Shown: positions 8,536-17,434, counted from the stretch's first letter. The stretch: 64,000 bases of DNA from Bog-473 sp036268485 (GCA_036268485.1 DATAUC010000017.1:11416-75415); one strand, 5' to 3'. Made by a program: numbers and translations. The notes: generated by a model from the sequence alone, not told the origin.

Positions 8536-10034
8536 TGGCCGACGGCGAGCTCGCCTTCGGCAGCAGCCAGGGTCGCTGGGTCATCGCGGCCACCGTGCTC
8601 GGTTCGGGCATCGCCTCGCTGGATGCGACGGTCGTCGGCATCGCCCTCCCCTCTATCGGCCGCACCTTCCACAGCGGTGTCGGCACCCTCCAGTGGGTGG
8701 TCACCGGGTACGCGTTGACCCTGGCCGCCTTTCTGCTCCTGGGGGGATCGCTGGGTGATCGTCTCGGCCGCAAACGCGTCTTCTCGGTCGGCGTGGTCTG
8801 GTTCGCCCTCTCCTCCGTGTTGTGCGGGCTGGCGCCATCGGCCGGGTTTCTCATCGCGGCGCGGGTGCTCCAGGGCATCGGCGGCGCCCTCCTCACGCCG
8901 GCCAGCCTGGCCATCCTGCAGGCCTCCTTCCGGGCCGATGACCGGTCCCGGGCCATCGGCGCCTGGTCGGGCCTGGGTGGGGTGGCCACGGCGGCCGGTC
9001 CGCTGGTGGGCGGCTACCTCATTGCCGCCGGCTCCTGGCGCTGGGTCTTCTTCATCAACATCCCGATCTCACTGGGCGTCCTGCTCGTGGCCGCCCGCCA
9101 CGTGCCCGAGACGAGCGATCCGACCAGCGCGGGCACGGTTGACGGCAGCGGGGCCGCGCTGGCCGTGCTCTTTCTGGCCGGGCTCACCTACGGCCTCATT
9201 GAAGGACCCGGTCACGGGTGGACCAGTGCCGGTGTCCTGGGTGGCTTGATCCTGGCCAGCGTGGCCGGACCGCTGTTCTTACTGGTGGAGCACCGACGAG
9301 CCAATCCGATGCTGCCCTTGGGGGTCTTCCGCACCCGCCAGTTCAGCGGGGCCAACGCAGTCACCTTCATCGTCTACGGGGCCCTGGGCGGCGCGCTCTT
9401 CCTGCTGCCCATCGAGCTGCAACTGGTCTCGCGCTACAGCCCACTCAGCTCGGGCCTGGCCCTGCTCCCGGTGACCGTCATCATGCTCACCCTCTCGGCG
9501 CGCTCGGGCCAGCTGGCGGCCCGCATCGGCCCCCGCCTGCAGATGACGGTCGGCCCGTTCATCGTCGGCGCCGGACTCATCCTCTTGTGGAGGGTCACCG
9601 GCGACAGCAACTACCTCACCGGCGTCTTCCCAGCCGTCCTCGTCTTCGGTCTCGGTCTGGCCGTGACGGTGGCCCCGTTGACCTCAACCGCCATGGGGGC
9701 GGCGCCGGCCGAACACGCTGGCGTGGCGTCCGCCGTCAACAATGTGGTGGCCCGGGCGGCCGGGCTGCTGGCGGTGGCCGTCCTGCCGCTGCTGGCCGGG
9801 ATCACCGGTGCCGCGGCGCTGCATCCCTCGCACTTCGCCCACGGCTTCCGCACCGCCGTGGTCATCGCCGGGCTGACCTGTGCCGCCGGTGGGGCGCTCG
9901 CCGCGGCGACCATCCGCAATCCAACCGGTTCGGGACATCTCCGTCATGGTCATCTGCGGCAGTACCACTGCGCCGTCGACGGCGCCCCGCTCCAGCCGGA
10001 TCAGCCGGGTGCGCAAGCGGCGTCGGCCGCCTGA
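8535..10034 (+). CDS. MFS drug exporter, DHA2 (EmrB/QacA) type
   Basis: A 499-residue integral membrane protein with about 14 hydrophobic segments, the length typical of the DHA2 family of proton-driven exporters. Between the first helices are Leu-Asp-Ala-Thr-Val-Val-Gly-Ile-Ala-Leu-Pro and the motif A loop Gly-Asp-Arg-Leu-Gly-Arg-Lys. A motif C-like Gly-Pro-Leu-Val-Gly-Gly occurs near residue 155. The C-terminal 40 residues are polar, and the gene end overlaps the convergent ABC ATPase gene by 34 bp. The exported compound is unknown. Confidence 0.9.
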   Translation: MADGELAFGSSQGRWVIAATVLGSGIASLDATVVGIALPSIGRTFHSGVGTLQWVVTGYALTLAAFLLLGGSLGDRLGRKRVFSVGVVWFALSSVLCGLAPSAGFLIAARVLQGIGGALLTPASLAILQASFRADDRSRAIGAWSGLGGVATAAGPLVGGYLIAAGSWRWVFFINIPISLGVLLVAARHVPETSDPTSAGTVDGSGAALAVLFLAGLTYGLIEGPGHGWTSAGVLGGLILASVAGPLFLLVEHRRANPMLPLGVFRTRQFSGANAVTFIVYGALGGALFLLPIELQLVSRYSPLSSGLALLPVTVIMLTLSARSGQLAARIGPRLQMTVGPFIVGAGLILLWRVTGDSNYLTGVFPAVLVFGLGLAVTVAPLTSTAMGAAPAEHAGVASAVNNVVARAAGLLAVAVLPLLAGITGAAALHPSHFAHGFRTAVVIAGLTCAAGGALAAATIRNPTGSGHLRHGHLRQYHCAVDGAPLQPDQPGAQAASAA

Positions 10035-11134
10035 ACATCGTCTGGCAACGAGCGCCGCATGGCCGTGTGCAGGCGATCGAAGGTGAGCACGCCCAGGTAG
10101 CGGTTGCCGTTGAACACGGGAATGGCCGGCGCGTCGTGTTGCAGGAGCTCGGCCAGGGCCACCCGCAGCGAGGTGCCCAGAGGGATGCGGGCCGGGAACG
10201 GGCGCAGGTGGTCGCCCACCGTGCCGGCATAGGGCGGCTCCGGCCTGAGCCAGCCCTGCACCGCGCCGTCATCGACCACGACCGCCCACGGCTGGGCCGA
10301 CCCGTGCACCAGTGCCGCCACGTCGGCCACGCTCTGGGTGCGCACAATCGTGATGGGGTCGATCAGATCATCTTCTTTCACATCGACCACGGCCAGGCGC
10401 TTGACGCCGCGGTCCTCACCCACGAACTCGGCCACGAACGGCGTGGCCGGCCGCCCCAGGACCTCGGGTGGGGTGGCGTACTGCTCGAGGTGGCCGCCCT
10501 TGGAGAACACGGCGATGCGATCGGCCAACTTGGCCGCCTCGTCAATGTCGTGCGTCACCATGACGATGGTCTTCTTGATCTTCTTCTGCAGATCGAGCAG
10601 CAGGTTCTGCAGCCGCTGGCGCGTGATGGGGTCGACCGCCCCGAAGGGCTCGTCCATCAACAGCACGGGCGGATCCGCCCCGAGGGCCCGGGCCACGCCG
10701 ACCCGCTGGCGCTCGCCACCCGAGAGCTCGTGGGGGTAGCGGCGGGCGTACTGTCCCGGCTCCAGGCCGACCAGGTCGAGCAGTTCCTCCACCCGGGCCT
10801 TGGTTTTCACTTTGTCCCACCCGAACAACCGGGGGACGGTGGCCACGTTGTCCTCCACCCGGCGATGCGGGAAGAGGCCCCCCTGCTGAATGACGTAGCC
10901 GATGCCCCGCCGGAGTTCGACCACATCCATGCCCAGGATGTCGCGCCCGTCGATGTAGATGGCGCCGCCCGAGGGCTCAATGAGCCGGTTGATCATGCGC
11001 AACGTCGTGGTCTTGCCACACCCGGAGGGGCCGACCAGGACGCAGATCTCGCCGTCCACGATCTCCAGCGTCAAGGCGTCGACGGCGACGTTGCCTGAGT
11101 CGTACCGCTTGGTCACCGCATCGAGCGAGATCAT
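10001..11134 (-). CDS. Osmoprotectant ABC transporter ATP-binding protein with CBS domains
   Basis: A 377-residue ATPase from the ATG at 11134. It has Walker A (Gly-Pro-Ser-Gly-Cys-Gly-Lys-Thr-Thr) near residue 40, the Leu-Ser-Gly-Gly-Glu-Arg-Gln-Arg signature near residue 140, Walker B with Leu-Leu-Met-Asp-Glu-Pro and the switch histidine in Val-Thr-His-Asp. The C-terminal third carries a CBS pair, as in OpuCA/ProV glycine-betaine importers, where it senses ionic strength or nucleotides. It is divergent from the permease genes by 73 bp, so shared control is likely. The 3' end overlaps the MFS gene. Confidence 0.9.
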   Translation of the reverse strand: MISLDAVTKRYDSGNVAVDALTLEIVDGEICVLVGPSGCGKTTTLRMINRLIEPSGGAIYIDGRDILGMDVVELRRGIGYVIQQGGLFPHRRVEDNVATVPRLFGWDKVKTKARVEELLDLVGLEPGQYARRYPHELSGGERQRVGVARALGADPPVLLMDEPFGAVDPITRQRLQNLLLDLQKKIKKTIVMVTHDIDEAAKLADRIAVFSKGGHLEQYATPPEVLGRPATPFVAEFVGEDRGVKRLAVVDVKEDDLIDPITIVRTQSVADVAALVHGSAQPWAVVVDDGAVQGWLRPEPPYAGTVGDHLRPFPARIPLGTSLRVALAELLQHDAPAIPVFNGNRYLGVLTFDRLHTAMRRSLPDDVQAADAACAPG

Positions 11135-11207
11135 GCAGCACAACGCTAATGGCTCACGCTCGAGAGAGGCACCGCAGCGACGGGCGGCCGATAGCCTTCT
11201 CCCTATC

Positions 11208-11882
11208 ATGCTGGCGGAAGTCATCCGGTGGAGCTTCATCACCAAGCAGTGGTCGCTCATTCAGACGGACCTGATCCAGCATGTCGCCCTTACCTTCATT
11301 GCCGTGGGCATCGGCCTGGGCCTGTCGGTCCCGCTGGCCCTCCTGGCCTGGCGCTATCCCATCAGCCGGGGACCGCTGGTCGGGTTCTCCAGCCTGCTCT
11401 ACATCATCCCGTCGGTCGCCCTCTTCTCCATCATCGGCGCCTACACCGGCTATGAAGCGTCGTACCTGACGGGCGAGATCGCCCTGGTCGGCTACACGTT
11501 GCTCATCCTGGTCTGGAATACCTTGGCCGGCCTGGCCGCCGTGCCGGCCGATGCCCGCGAGGCGTCGGTCGCCCTGGGCTATTCCAAGACCGCCACCCTG
11601 TGGCGGGTGGAACTCCCGTTGGCCCTGCCGTACATCTTCGCCGGACTGCGGGTGGCCACCTCGACCGTGGTCGGCCTGGTCACCGTCACAGCCCTCATCG
11701 GCCTGGGAGGCCTGGGTCAACTCATCACCTACGGCTTCAATGCCGACTACTACACGCCCATCATCGTGGCCCTGGTCTTCTCCATCCTGTTGGCCGGACT
11801 GTGCGATCTGGCCTGGGTCGGGGTGGAACGCCTCTTGGTCCCCTGGAGCCGCGCCTCCAAGCGAGCGGCGGCGCGCGCCTGA
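11208..11882 (+). CDS. Osmoprotectant ABC transporter permease (OpuCB-like)
   Basis: A 224-residue inner-membrane protein with about six hydrophobic segments. It carries the permease coupling motif at about residues 115-145 (Glu-Ala-Ser-Val-Ala-Leu-Gly-Tyr-Ser-Lys, then Leu-Trp-Arg-Val-Glu-Leu-Pro-Leu-Ala-Leu-Pro). That is the binding-protein-dependent transport signature of the ProW/OpuCB family. The ATG at 11208 is chosen because the upstream open frame lies antisense to the ATPase gene. Its TGA overlaps the next permease's ATG. It forms half of the membrane pore for betaine/choline-type solutes. Confidence 0.9.
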   Translation: MLAEVIRWSFITKQWSLIQTDLIQHVALTFIAVGIGLGLSVPLALLAWRYPISRGPLVGFSSLLYIIPSVALFSIIGAYTGYEASYLTGEIALVGYTLLILVWNTLAGLAAVPADAREASVALGYSKTATLWRVELPLALPYIFAGLRVATSTVVGLVTVTALIGLGGLGQLITYGFNADYYTPIIVALVFSILLAGLCDLAWVGVERLLVPWSRASKRAAARA

Positions 11883-12625
11883 TGCACTTCTTCTCGGAGG
11901 TCTTCACCTACTTCAGCACCCGCGCCAACTGGACCGGTTCGGGCGGCATTCCCAATCTCTTCTACAAGCAGGCCCTGCTATCAGCCACCGTAGTGGTGGC
12001 CGCCACGCTTGTCGGCGGGGGCCTCGGTCTCGTACTCGGCCACACCGGCCGCGGCGGCCTGGTGGCGGTCAACGCCGCCAATGCCTTCCGGGCCGTGCCC
12101 ACCCTGGCCCTGCTCACCTTGCTGGCCATCCAACCCTCGATCTCCCTCAAGTACAACGGCTTCCTGGCGGCGTTCATCGCCCTGGTGGTCCTGGCCATCC
12201 CACCCATCCTCACCAACACGTATGTGGGAATTCGTGAGGTGGACGCCGACATCGTCGATGCCTCCCGGGCCATGGGCCTGACCGGCCCTCAGATCCTGGG
12301 CCGGGTCGAGCTCCCCCTCGGCCTGCCCTTCATCGTGGCCGGCATCCGGACCGCCTCCATTGAGGTGGTGGCCACCTCGACCTTGGCCGCCTACGTCAGC
12401 TACCAGGACCTGGGGACGCCCGTGCTGGCCGGTTTGGCCAGCCAAAATACGGTCGAGGCCTTCTGCGGCTCGTTGCTGGTGGCCGTGCTGGCCGCCATCG
12501 TGGCCATCGGTCTGGGCCTCGTGCTCAAGGCGGTCACGCCGGCCGCCCTCCGCAAGACGTCCGCGCCCACTTCACTGCTGCCCGGCGCCGTCTCGGCCCG
12601 CCCTCAACCGGCCGCCGCCGGCTGA
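11882..12625 (+). CDS. Osmoprotectant ABC transporter permease (OpuCD-like)
   Basis: The second permease, 247 residues, starts in the last base of the first permease's stop. It has a 35-residue N-terminal extension before the first membrane helix. The family motif is Asp-Ala-Ser-Arg-Ala-Met-Gly-Leu-Thr followed by Gly-Arg-Val-Glu-Leu-Pro-Leu-Gly-Leu-Pro. Two different permease subunits next to one substrate-binding gene is the OpuC/OsmU arrangement. The C-terminus is Ala/Pro-rich. A 141-bp gap holding two palindromes separates it from the binding-protein gene. Confidence 0.9.
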   Translation: MHFFSEVFTYFSTRANWTGSGGIPNLFYKQALLSATVVVAATLVGGGLGLVLGHTGRGGLVAVNAANAFRAVPTLALLTLLAIQPSISLKYNGFLAAFIALVVLAIPPILTNTYVGIREVDADIVDASRAMGLTGPQILGRVELPLGLPFIVAGIRTASIEVVATSTLAAYVSYQDLGTPVLAGLASQNTVEAFCGSLLVAVLAAIVAIGLGLVLKAVTPAALRKTSAPTSLLPGAVSARPQPAAAG

Positions 12626-12640
12626 CTTTAACTTGACAAT

Positions 12641-12690
12641 CTTGAGTGGATTACTCAAGCTTGGAGATTCGTTACAAACGTGTGACGAAT
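12641..12690. promoter_or_regulatory. Two palindromes upstream of osmoprotectant-binding gene
   Basis: Arms CTTGAGT (12641-12647) and ACTCAAG (12653-12659) form a perfect 7-bp repeat around five bases. A second imperfect 24-bp palindrome spans 12667-12690, with ATTCGT/ACGAAT outer and ACA/TGT inner arms. A TTGACA hexamer (12633-12638) precedes them. The pair may be operators or an RNA hairpin adjusting binding-protein level relative to the permeases. Confidence 0.5.
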
Positions 12691-12766
12691 TACGCTGGCG
12701 GTACCCGAGGAACTGGGGATCGGGCACTGCACCACTCTCCCCTCTCCCAAACAAAGGAAGCACAAC

Positions 12767-13672
12767 ATGCGTCTGACACGAATCCTCATGGGTGGTGTGG
12801 CCCTGGCCATGCTGGGCACCCTGAGCACCACGGCCGTGGCTTCGGCCGCCGCCAAGCCGAAGATCATCATCGGCTCCACCAACTTCGAGGAGCAGGCCAT
12901 CGTGGCCAACCTCTACGGCGACGTGCTGCAGCACGCCGGTTACCCCGTCACCGTCGAGCCGGCAACGGGCACCCGTTCCATTGTGGTCCCGGCCATTGAG
13001 AAGGGGCAGATCGACCTGGAGGCCGACTACGCCGGCTCCCTGTTGAACTTCTTCCACGCGCCGAACTCGACGCCGCTGGCCAACAATCTTTCCACCGCCA
13101 TTCCCAAACTGAAGAAGACCCTCAAGCCGTTCGGAGTGACGGTCCTCACGCCGGCACCCGCCCTCGATACGAATGTGTTCGTGGTGACCAAGGCGACGGC
13201 CAAGAAGTACCACCTGACCACCATTGCCAGCCTCAAGCCCTACGCCTCCAAGCTCAAGCTCGGTGGACCGCAGGAATGCCCGACCACCGCCGGCTGCCTG
13301 CCCGGCCTGAAGAAGACCTACGGCCTCAAGTTCGCCGGCTTCACCGCGACCGACGAAGCCGGTCCCATCAGCGTGGCCGCCCTCAAGAACGGCAACGTCC
13401 AAGTGGTCGAGCTGTTCTCCAGCGACGGCAACGTGGTCGGGAACAACTTCGTGGCCCTGACCGACAACAAGCACCTGGAGTCGGCCGACTACATCACGCC
13501 GGTCATCCGCACCTCGGTGGACTCACCTGCCGTGACCAAGCTGCTCAATGCCGTGTCGGCCAAGCTGACGACGGCCCAGATCTCCAAGCTGAACGTGCTG
13601 GTCACCGGACCGCAGAAAGAACAGCCGGCCGACGTGGCCACGGCCTGGTTGAAGTCGGAGCACCTACTCTAA
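12767..13672 (+). CDS. Osmoprotectant-binding protein (OpuAC/ProX type)
   Basis: A 301-residue solute-binding protein. Residues 1-27 form a signal peptide ending Ala-Val-Ala-Ser-Ala-Ala-Ala, without an obvious lipobox cysteine. The mature protein opens with Ile-Ile-Ile-Gly-Ser-Thr-Asn-Phe-Glu-Glu-Gln, the start of the QAT/OpuAC betaine-binding family, and keeps Asp-Leu-Glu-Ala-Asp-Tyr-Ala-Gly near residue 85. It would capture betaine, choline or related compatible solutes outside the membrane and feed the two permeases. An AAAGGAAG-type ribosome-binding site precedes the ATG, and a strong terminator follows. Confidence 0.92.
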   Translation: MRLTRILMGGVALAMLGTLSTTAVASAAAKPKIIIGSTNFEEQAIVANLYGDVLQHAGYPVTVEPATGTRSIVVPAIEKGQIDLEADYAGSLLNFFHAPNSTPLANNLSTAIPKLKKTLKPFGVTVLTPAPALDTNVFVVTKATAKKYHLTTIASLKPYASKLKLGGPQECPTTAGCLPGLKKTYGLKFAGFTATDEAGPISVAALKNGNVQVVELFSSDGNVVGNNFVALTDNKHLESADYITPVIRTSVDSPAVTKLLNAVSAKLTTAQISKLNVLVTGPQKEQPADVATAWLKSEHLL

Positions 13673-13696
13673 GCAATCACATCGCACCAAGGTGTT

Positions 13697-13728
13697 GGAA
13701 AGGCCGGCCCCCTGGGGCCGGCCTTTCC
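13697..13728. terminator. Perfect 15-bp hairpin after binding-protein gene
   Basis: Arms 13697-13711 and 13714-13728 are perfectly complementary (starting GGAAAGGCC) with a 2-base centre. It lies 25 bp after the binding-protein stop and 21 bp from the end of the convergent rhodanese gene, so it can serve both strands. Confidence 0.85.
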
Positions 13729-13749
13729 GCGTCCGCGGAACGCAATTAC

Positions 13750-14136
13750 TCAGCCCGCCGGTTCAGTCGTCCGGTAGCCGGCGGCCTTCCAGGCCACGAA
13801 GCCGCCGTCCAGATCGGTGGCGTTGGCTCGGCCCAGCACCAGCAGGCTGGCCGCGGCCAGGCTGGAGGCGTAGCCCTCCTGGCAGATGACGACCACCGGA
13901 CGGTCCGGGTCTGCGGCCTCGGGCAGGCGGTGCGAGCCCTGAGGATCGAGGCGCCATTCGAGGTTGTTGCGCTCGATCACCAGGGCGTCGGGAATGTCGC
14001 CGAACTGAGCCCGCTGGGCCGCCGGCCGGATATCGACCAGGAGCGCGCCCTCGGCGTGCAACCGGTACGCCTCCTCGGCATTGACCCTCGATAATTGCCG
14101 GCGTGCCTCGGCCAGCAAGCGGTCGACCCCGCTCAA
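13750..14136 (-). CDS. Rhodanese-domain protein
   Basis: A 128-residue single rhodanese domain. The active-site loop Cys-Gln-Glu-Gly-Tyr-Ala-Ser-Ser near residue 85 supplies the persulfide cysteine. The usual Leu-Leu-Val-Asp-Ile-Arg-Pro motif lies near residue 35, and Leu-Asp-Gly-Gly-Phe-Val-Ala-Trp near residue 111. It starts at TTG 14136, overlapping the stop of the cysteine dioxygenase-like gene (TTGA), so translation is coupled. Rhodaneses move sulfane sulfur. With cysteine dioxygenase upstream, a role in cysteine sulfur oxidation or disposal is a reasonable inference. Confidence 0.88.
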   Translation of the reverse strand: MSGVDRLLAEARRQLSRVNAEEAYRLHAEGALLVDIRPAAQRAQFGDIPDALVIERNNLEWRLDPQGSHRLPEAADPDRPVVVICQEGYASSLAAASLLVLGRANATDLDGGFVAWKAAGYRTTEPAG

Positions 14137-14663
14137 GGAGCCCAGGTGGGATCGGCCCGGTACTCGGCCCGATCGACCGCCAATCGGCTGCCTTCCTGTC
14201 GGTAGAAGGTCATGGATGCCATGGGGGGAGAGTAGACGTGCACGCTGGTGGCCGGCGCTTCCTCCACGTTCACCACGTCGTGCACGTAGGCCGGTCCGAA
14301 GGCAGCGCCCCCGCCCCTCGGGATGGACCGGTTGGAGAGCGAGCCGTCACGCTCGATGGAGTGCTCCTCGAGCGCACCCTTGACCACCCAGAGCGCGCCG
14401 TTCGAGCCACCATGATCATGCAGCTCCAACCCGCGGTCCTTGGGCCAGTGGATGGCCCAGATCTCCAGTTCATCGGTCAGCTCGAGTAATTCGTAGCGGC
14501 GTTCGAGCAGGTCTGGACCGGGCGGTGCCACCAGGCCGGCCATCTCGGCCACGTAGGACTGAAGAAGGTCGAGCAGGGCCAGGGGGCTCAGGCCTGGCCG
14601 CCGCTCAACCGGGGGGGTCGAAAGAGAAGAAAGAGCCGCCGGGCCTGCATCGATGAGTGTCAT
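14133..14663 (-). CDS. Cysteine dioxygenase-like cupin enzyme
   Basis: A 176-residue cupin of the type I cysteine dioxygenase family, which uses non-haem iron and oxygen to convert cysteine to cysteine sulfinate. The iron ligands are visible as Leu-His-Asp-His-Gly-Gly near residue 82 and Tyr-Val-His-Asp-Val near residue 128. After the His-x-His motif comes Ser-Asn-Gly-Ala, so the Cys of the mammalian Cys-Tyr cofactor is replaced by Gly, as usual in bacterial enzymes. It is coupled to the rhodanese gene and divergent from an OYE-type gene. A related thiol dioxygenase specificity (for example 3-mercaptopropionate) cannot be excluded. Confidence 0.85.
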   Translation of the reverse strand: MTLIDAGPAALSSLSTPPVERRPGLSPLALLDLLQSYVAEMAGLVAPPGPDLLERRYELLELTDELEIWAIHWPKDRGLELHDHGGSNGALWVVKGALEEHSIERDGSLSNRSIPRGGGAAFGPAYVHDVVNVEEAPATSVHVYSPPMASMTFYRQEGSRLAVDRAEYRADPTWAP

Positions 14664-14794
14664 GGGGAGCCTTCCGGAAGACCAGCGGTCACTAGTTCTT
14701 TATATCCGATGATATTAGTCGGGTTTTACCACCGTGCCAAGCCGCCTCCCAATCACGGGCGTGCAACTGGCGAGTCTTTGGGCCAAGGTGGGGC

Positions 14795-15961
14795 ATGCCC
14801 GACGTGTTCGCTCCGGCCCCTCTCGGCCCCCTCACCCTCAAGAACCGCATCATCAAGGCGGCCACCTTCGAGGGGGTCATGCCGGGGGGCCAAGTCAGCG
14901 ACGAGCTGATCGCCTTCCACCGTCGGGTGGCCGGCGGCGGTGCGGCCATGTCGACCGTGGCCTACCTGGCCGTCTCCCCCGAGGGCCGGACCGACCGCCA
15001 CTGCCTGCTGCTCAACGACGAGTCGGTGCCCGGCCTGCGTCGCCTGACCGATGCCGTACACGCCGAGGGGGCGGCCGCGGCGGCCCAGATCGGCCACGCC
15101 GGCCCCGTGGCCAACGCCCGCTCCAACAAGGCGCCGGCCCTCTCCCCCTCCGGTGGCCTGACACCCATGGGCAACCGCCTGCGCGCCGTCGATGCGGCCG
15201 GTATCGAGCGCATCGTCGAGGACTACCGCCGGGCGGCCGGGCGCGCCGTGAGTGCGGGCTTCGACAGCATCGAAGTGCATGTCGGCCACAATTATCTGCT
15301 CAGCGCGTTCTTGAGCCCCAAGCTCAACCGCCGCCACGACGAGTTCGGCGGCAGTGTGGAGAACCGGGCCCGCTTCGCCCGTCAGGTCCTCTGCGCCGTG
15401 CGCGACGCCGTCGGCGACAAGGTGGCGGTGACGGCCAAACTCAACATGGCCGATGGTGTGCCCGGCGGCCTGTGGCTGGAGGACAGCCTCGAAGTGGCCT
15501 CGCTGTTCGAAGCCGATGGTGTGCTCAATGCGATCGAACTGACCGGCGGCAGCTCACTGGGCAACCCGATGTACCTGTTCCGGGGCGAGGCCCCGCTCCA
15601 GGAGTTCGGCGCCACCCTGCCCGGACCGGTGCGCTTCGGCTTCAAGTTCATCGGCGGGCGCTTCTTGAAGTCGTACCCCTTCGAAGAAGCGTTCTTCCTG
15701 CCGTACGCCCGCCAGTTTCTGGCCGCCCTGTCCACCCCTCTCATCCTGCTCGGCGGCGTGACCCGGCTCGACACCATCGAGGCGGCGCTCGGCGAGGGCT
15801 TCGCCTTCGTGGCCATGGCCCGTGCTTTGCTACGCGAGCCCGACCTCGTGAACCGCATGCAGGCCGACTCGGCCACCTCGTCGCTGTGCATTCACTGCAA
15901 CAAGTGCATGCCCACCATCTACTCGGGCACCCGCTGCGTGCTGGTCAACCAACCCGCCTGA
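14795..15961 (+). CDS. NADH:flavin oxidoreductase, Old Yellow Enzyme family
   Basis: A 388-residue FMN TIM-barrel protein. It has Leu-Thr-Leu-Lys-Asn-Arg-Ile at residues 12-18 and Gln-Ile-Gly-His-Ala-Gly near residue 97. The family block with Ser-Pro-Lys-Leu-Asn-Arg-Arg, Glu-Phe-Gly-Gly-Ser and Glu-Asn-Arg-Ala-Arg-Phe lies around residues 175-196. A Cys-x2-Cys run near the C-terminus (Ile-His-Cys-Asn-Lys-Cys) recalls the iron-sulfur site of longer 2,4-dienoyl-CoA reductase relatives, but the protein lacks their C-terminal domains. Likely reduces activated alkenes or ketones. It sits between divergent and convergent genes as a single unit. Confidence 0.88.
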   Translation: MPDVFAPAPLGPLTLKNRIIKAATFEGVMPGGQVSDELIAFHRRVAGGGAAMSTVAYLAVSPEGRTDRHCLLLNDESVPGLRRLTDAVHAEGAAAAAQIGHAGPVANARSNKAPALSPSGGLTPMGNRLRAVDAAGIERIVEDYRRAAGRAVSAGFDSIEVHVGHNYLLSAFLSPKLNRRHDEFGGSVENRARFARQVLCAVRDAVGDKVAVTAKLNMADGVPGGLWLEDSLEVASLFEADGVLNAIELTGGSSLGNPMYLFRGEAPLQEFGATLPGPVRFGFKFIGGRFLKSYPFEEAFFLPYARQFLAALSTPLILLGGVTRLDTIEAALGEGFAFVAMARALLREPDLVNRMQADSATSSLCIHCNKCMPTIYSGTRCVLVNQPA

Positions 15962-15970
15962 TTCGGGCCG

Positions 15971-17401
15971 CTACACGCTGATCGGGGGCCGCCGATCGGC
16001 CCACGGCGCCGCCACTTCGAGTTGTCCAGCCAACGACAACAGTGTCTCCTCGTCGCCGAAGCGGCCGACGAACTGCACGCCGACGGGCAGGCCGGCTTCG
16101 TTCCAATGCAACGGCAGCGAGATACCGGGCTGGCCCGTCACGTTGAACGGTGGTGTGAACGGCGTGTAGTCGGCGGACCGGAACAACCCGGTCAACGGTT
16201 CCTCCGGCGGTGAGTCGAACGTGCCCAGTGGGGCCGGCGGCTCACCGAGGGTGGGCGTGACCAACACGTCGATGGCGTCGAAGTACGCCGCGATCTGCCG
16301 GGTCAACTTGGAGAGCTCCTGGACCGACTTGAGGTAGGTGGCGGAGTTGATCGAACGTCCGAGCTGCACCAAGGCCCAGCTCAGCGGTTCCACATCGTCC
16401 TCGGTGGCGGTGCGCCCTACCCGCTCCTCCCAGTCGTTCAACACCCAGGCGTTGCTGGCGGCCCACATGTTGACGAAGTGCATGGTGAACAGATCCCCGT
16501 CGACATTCAGCGTCGTCGGCTCCACGTGATGGCCCAGTGACTCGCACAGCGCGGCCGCCTTCTGCGCGGCCGCCACACAGTCAGCGTGCACGGTGCTGCC
16601 GGTAGGCGACGCGGTAACGAGGCCGATGCGCAACGGCCCGGCTTCCGCTGTCACCGCTGCGGCAAACGAAGCACCGCGCAAGGGCGGGGCCCAGTAGGGA
16701 TCACCGGCCACCGGGCCGGCCGTGCAGTCGAGAATGGCCGCCGAATCCCGCACCGAGCGCGTCACCACGTGCTCAGCCACCAGACCGCCCATGATGTCGC
16801 CGTACTGCGGGGCCGGCGAGACCCGGGCCCGCGTCGGCTTCAAGCCGACCAGACCGCAACAGGCGGCCGGAATGCGGATCGATCCACCACCGTCGTTGGC
16901 ATGCGCCGCCGGCACCATGCCCGAGGCCACGGCGGCGGCCGAACCCCCCGACGAGCCGCCCGTCGAGTGATCGAGGTTCCATGGGTTGTGCGACGCCCCG
17001 AAGCGGCGGGGTTCGGTGGTAGGCAGGATGCCGAACTCGGGCGTGTTCGTCTTGCCGCACACCACGAAGCCGGCGCGCAGATAGCGATGGGTGAGCTCCT
17101 GGGTCACGGTCGAGACGTAGCCGCCGGCGAAGTCCGAGCCCTCGCAGAACGGCGTGCCGGCCAGTTCGGCTCCCAGATCCTTCAAGAGAAACGGCACGCC
17201 GCGGAAGGGACCGTCGGGCAGCTCGCCGGCCGCCGCCGTGCGGGCTCCCTCGAAGAGTTCGTGAATGACCGCGTTGAGGCCCGGGTTCAGCTTCTCTATA
17301 CGGGCAATGGCCCCGTCGACCAGTTCGGCCGGGGAGATGTCACCCGACTTCACCAATGCCGCTTGTCCAGTGGCGTCCAACCAGGCCGTGTCATCGCTCA
17401 T
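15971..17401 (-). CDS. Amidase (amidase signature family)
   Basis: A 476-residue amidase with the Ser-cisSer-Lys triad in place: Lys74 in Phe-Leu-Leu-Lys-Asp, the Gly-Gly-Ser-Ser-Gly-Gly-Ser loop at 148-154, and the nucleophile Ser174 in Gly-Gly-Gly-Ser-Ile-Arg-Ile-Pro-Ala. The family hydrolyses carboxamides of widely varying substrates; GatA is a relative, but there is no GatB/GatC nearby, so a catabolic amidase is more likely. It lies 9 bp from the convergent OYE gene and downstream of the HxlR gene on the same strand (33-bp gap), possibly co-transcribed. Confidence 0.9.
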   Translation of the reverse strand: MSDDTAWLDATGQAALVKSGDISPAELVDGAIARIEKLNPGLNAVIHELFEGARTAAAGELPDGPFRGVPFLLKDLGAELAGTPFCEGSDFAGGYVSTVTQELTHRYLRAGFVVCGKTNTPEFGILPTTEPRRFGASHNPWNLDHSTGGSSGGSAAAVASGMVPAAHANDGGGSIRIPAACCGLVGLKPTRARVSPAPQYGDIMGGLVAEHVVTRSVRDSAAILDCTAGPVAGDPYWAPPLRGASFAAAVTAEAGPLRIGLVTASPTGSTVHADCVAAAQKAAALCESLGHHVEPTTLNVDGDLFTMHFVNMWAASNAWVLNDWEERVGRTATEDDVEPLSWALVQLGRSINSATYLKSVQELSKLTRQIAAYFDAIDVLVTPTLGEPPAPLGTFDSPPEEPLTGLFRSADYTPFTPPFNVTGQPGISLPLHWNEAGLPVGVQFVGRFGDEETLLSLAGQLEVAAPWADRRPPISV

Positions 17402-17434
17402 GCGGCCACGGTAGTCAGGACCGCCATGAGCCGC

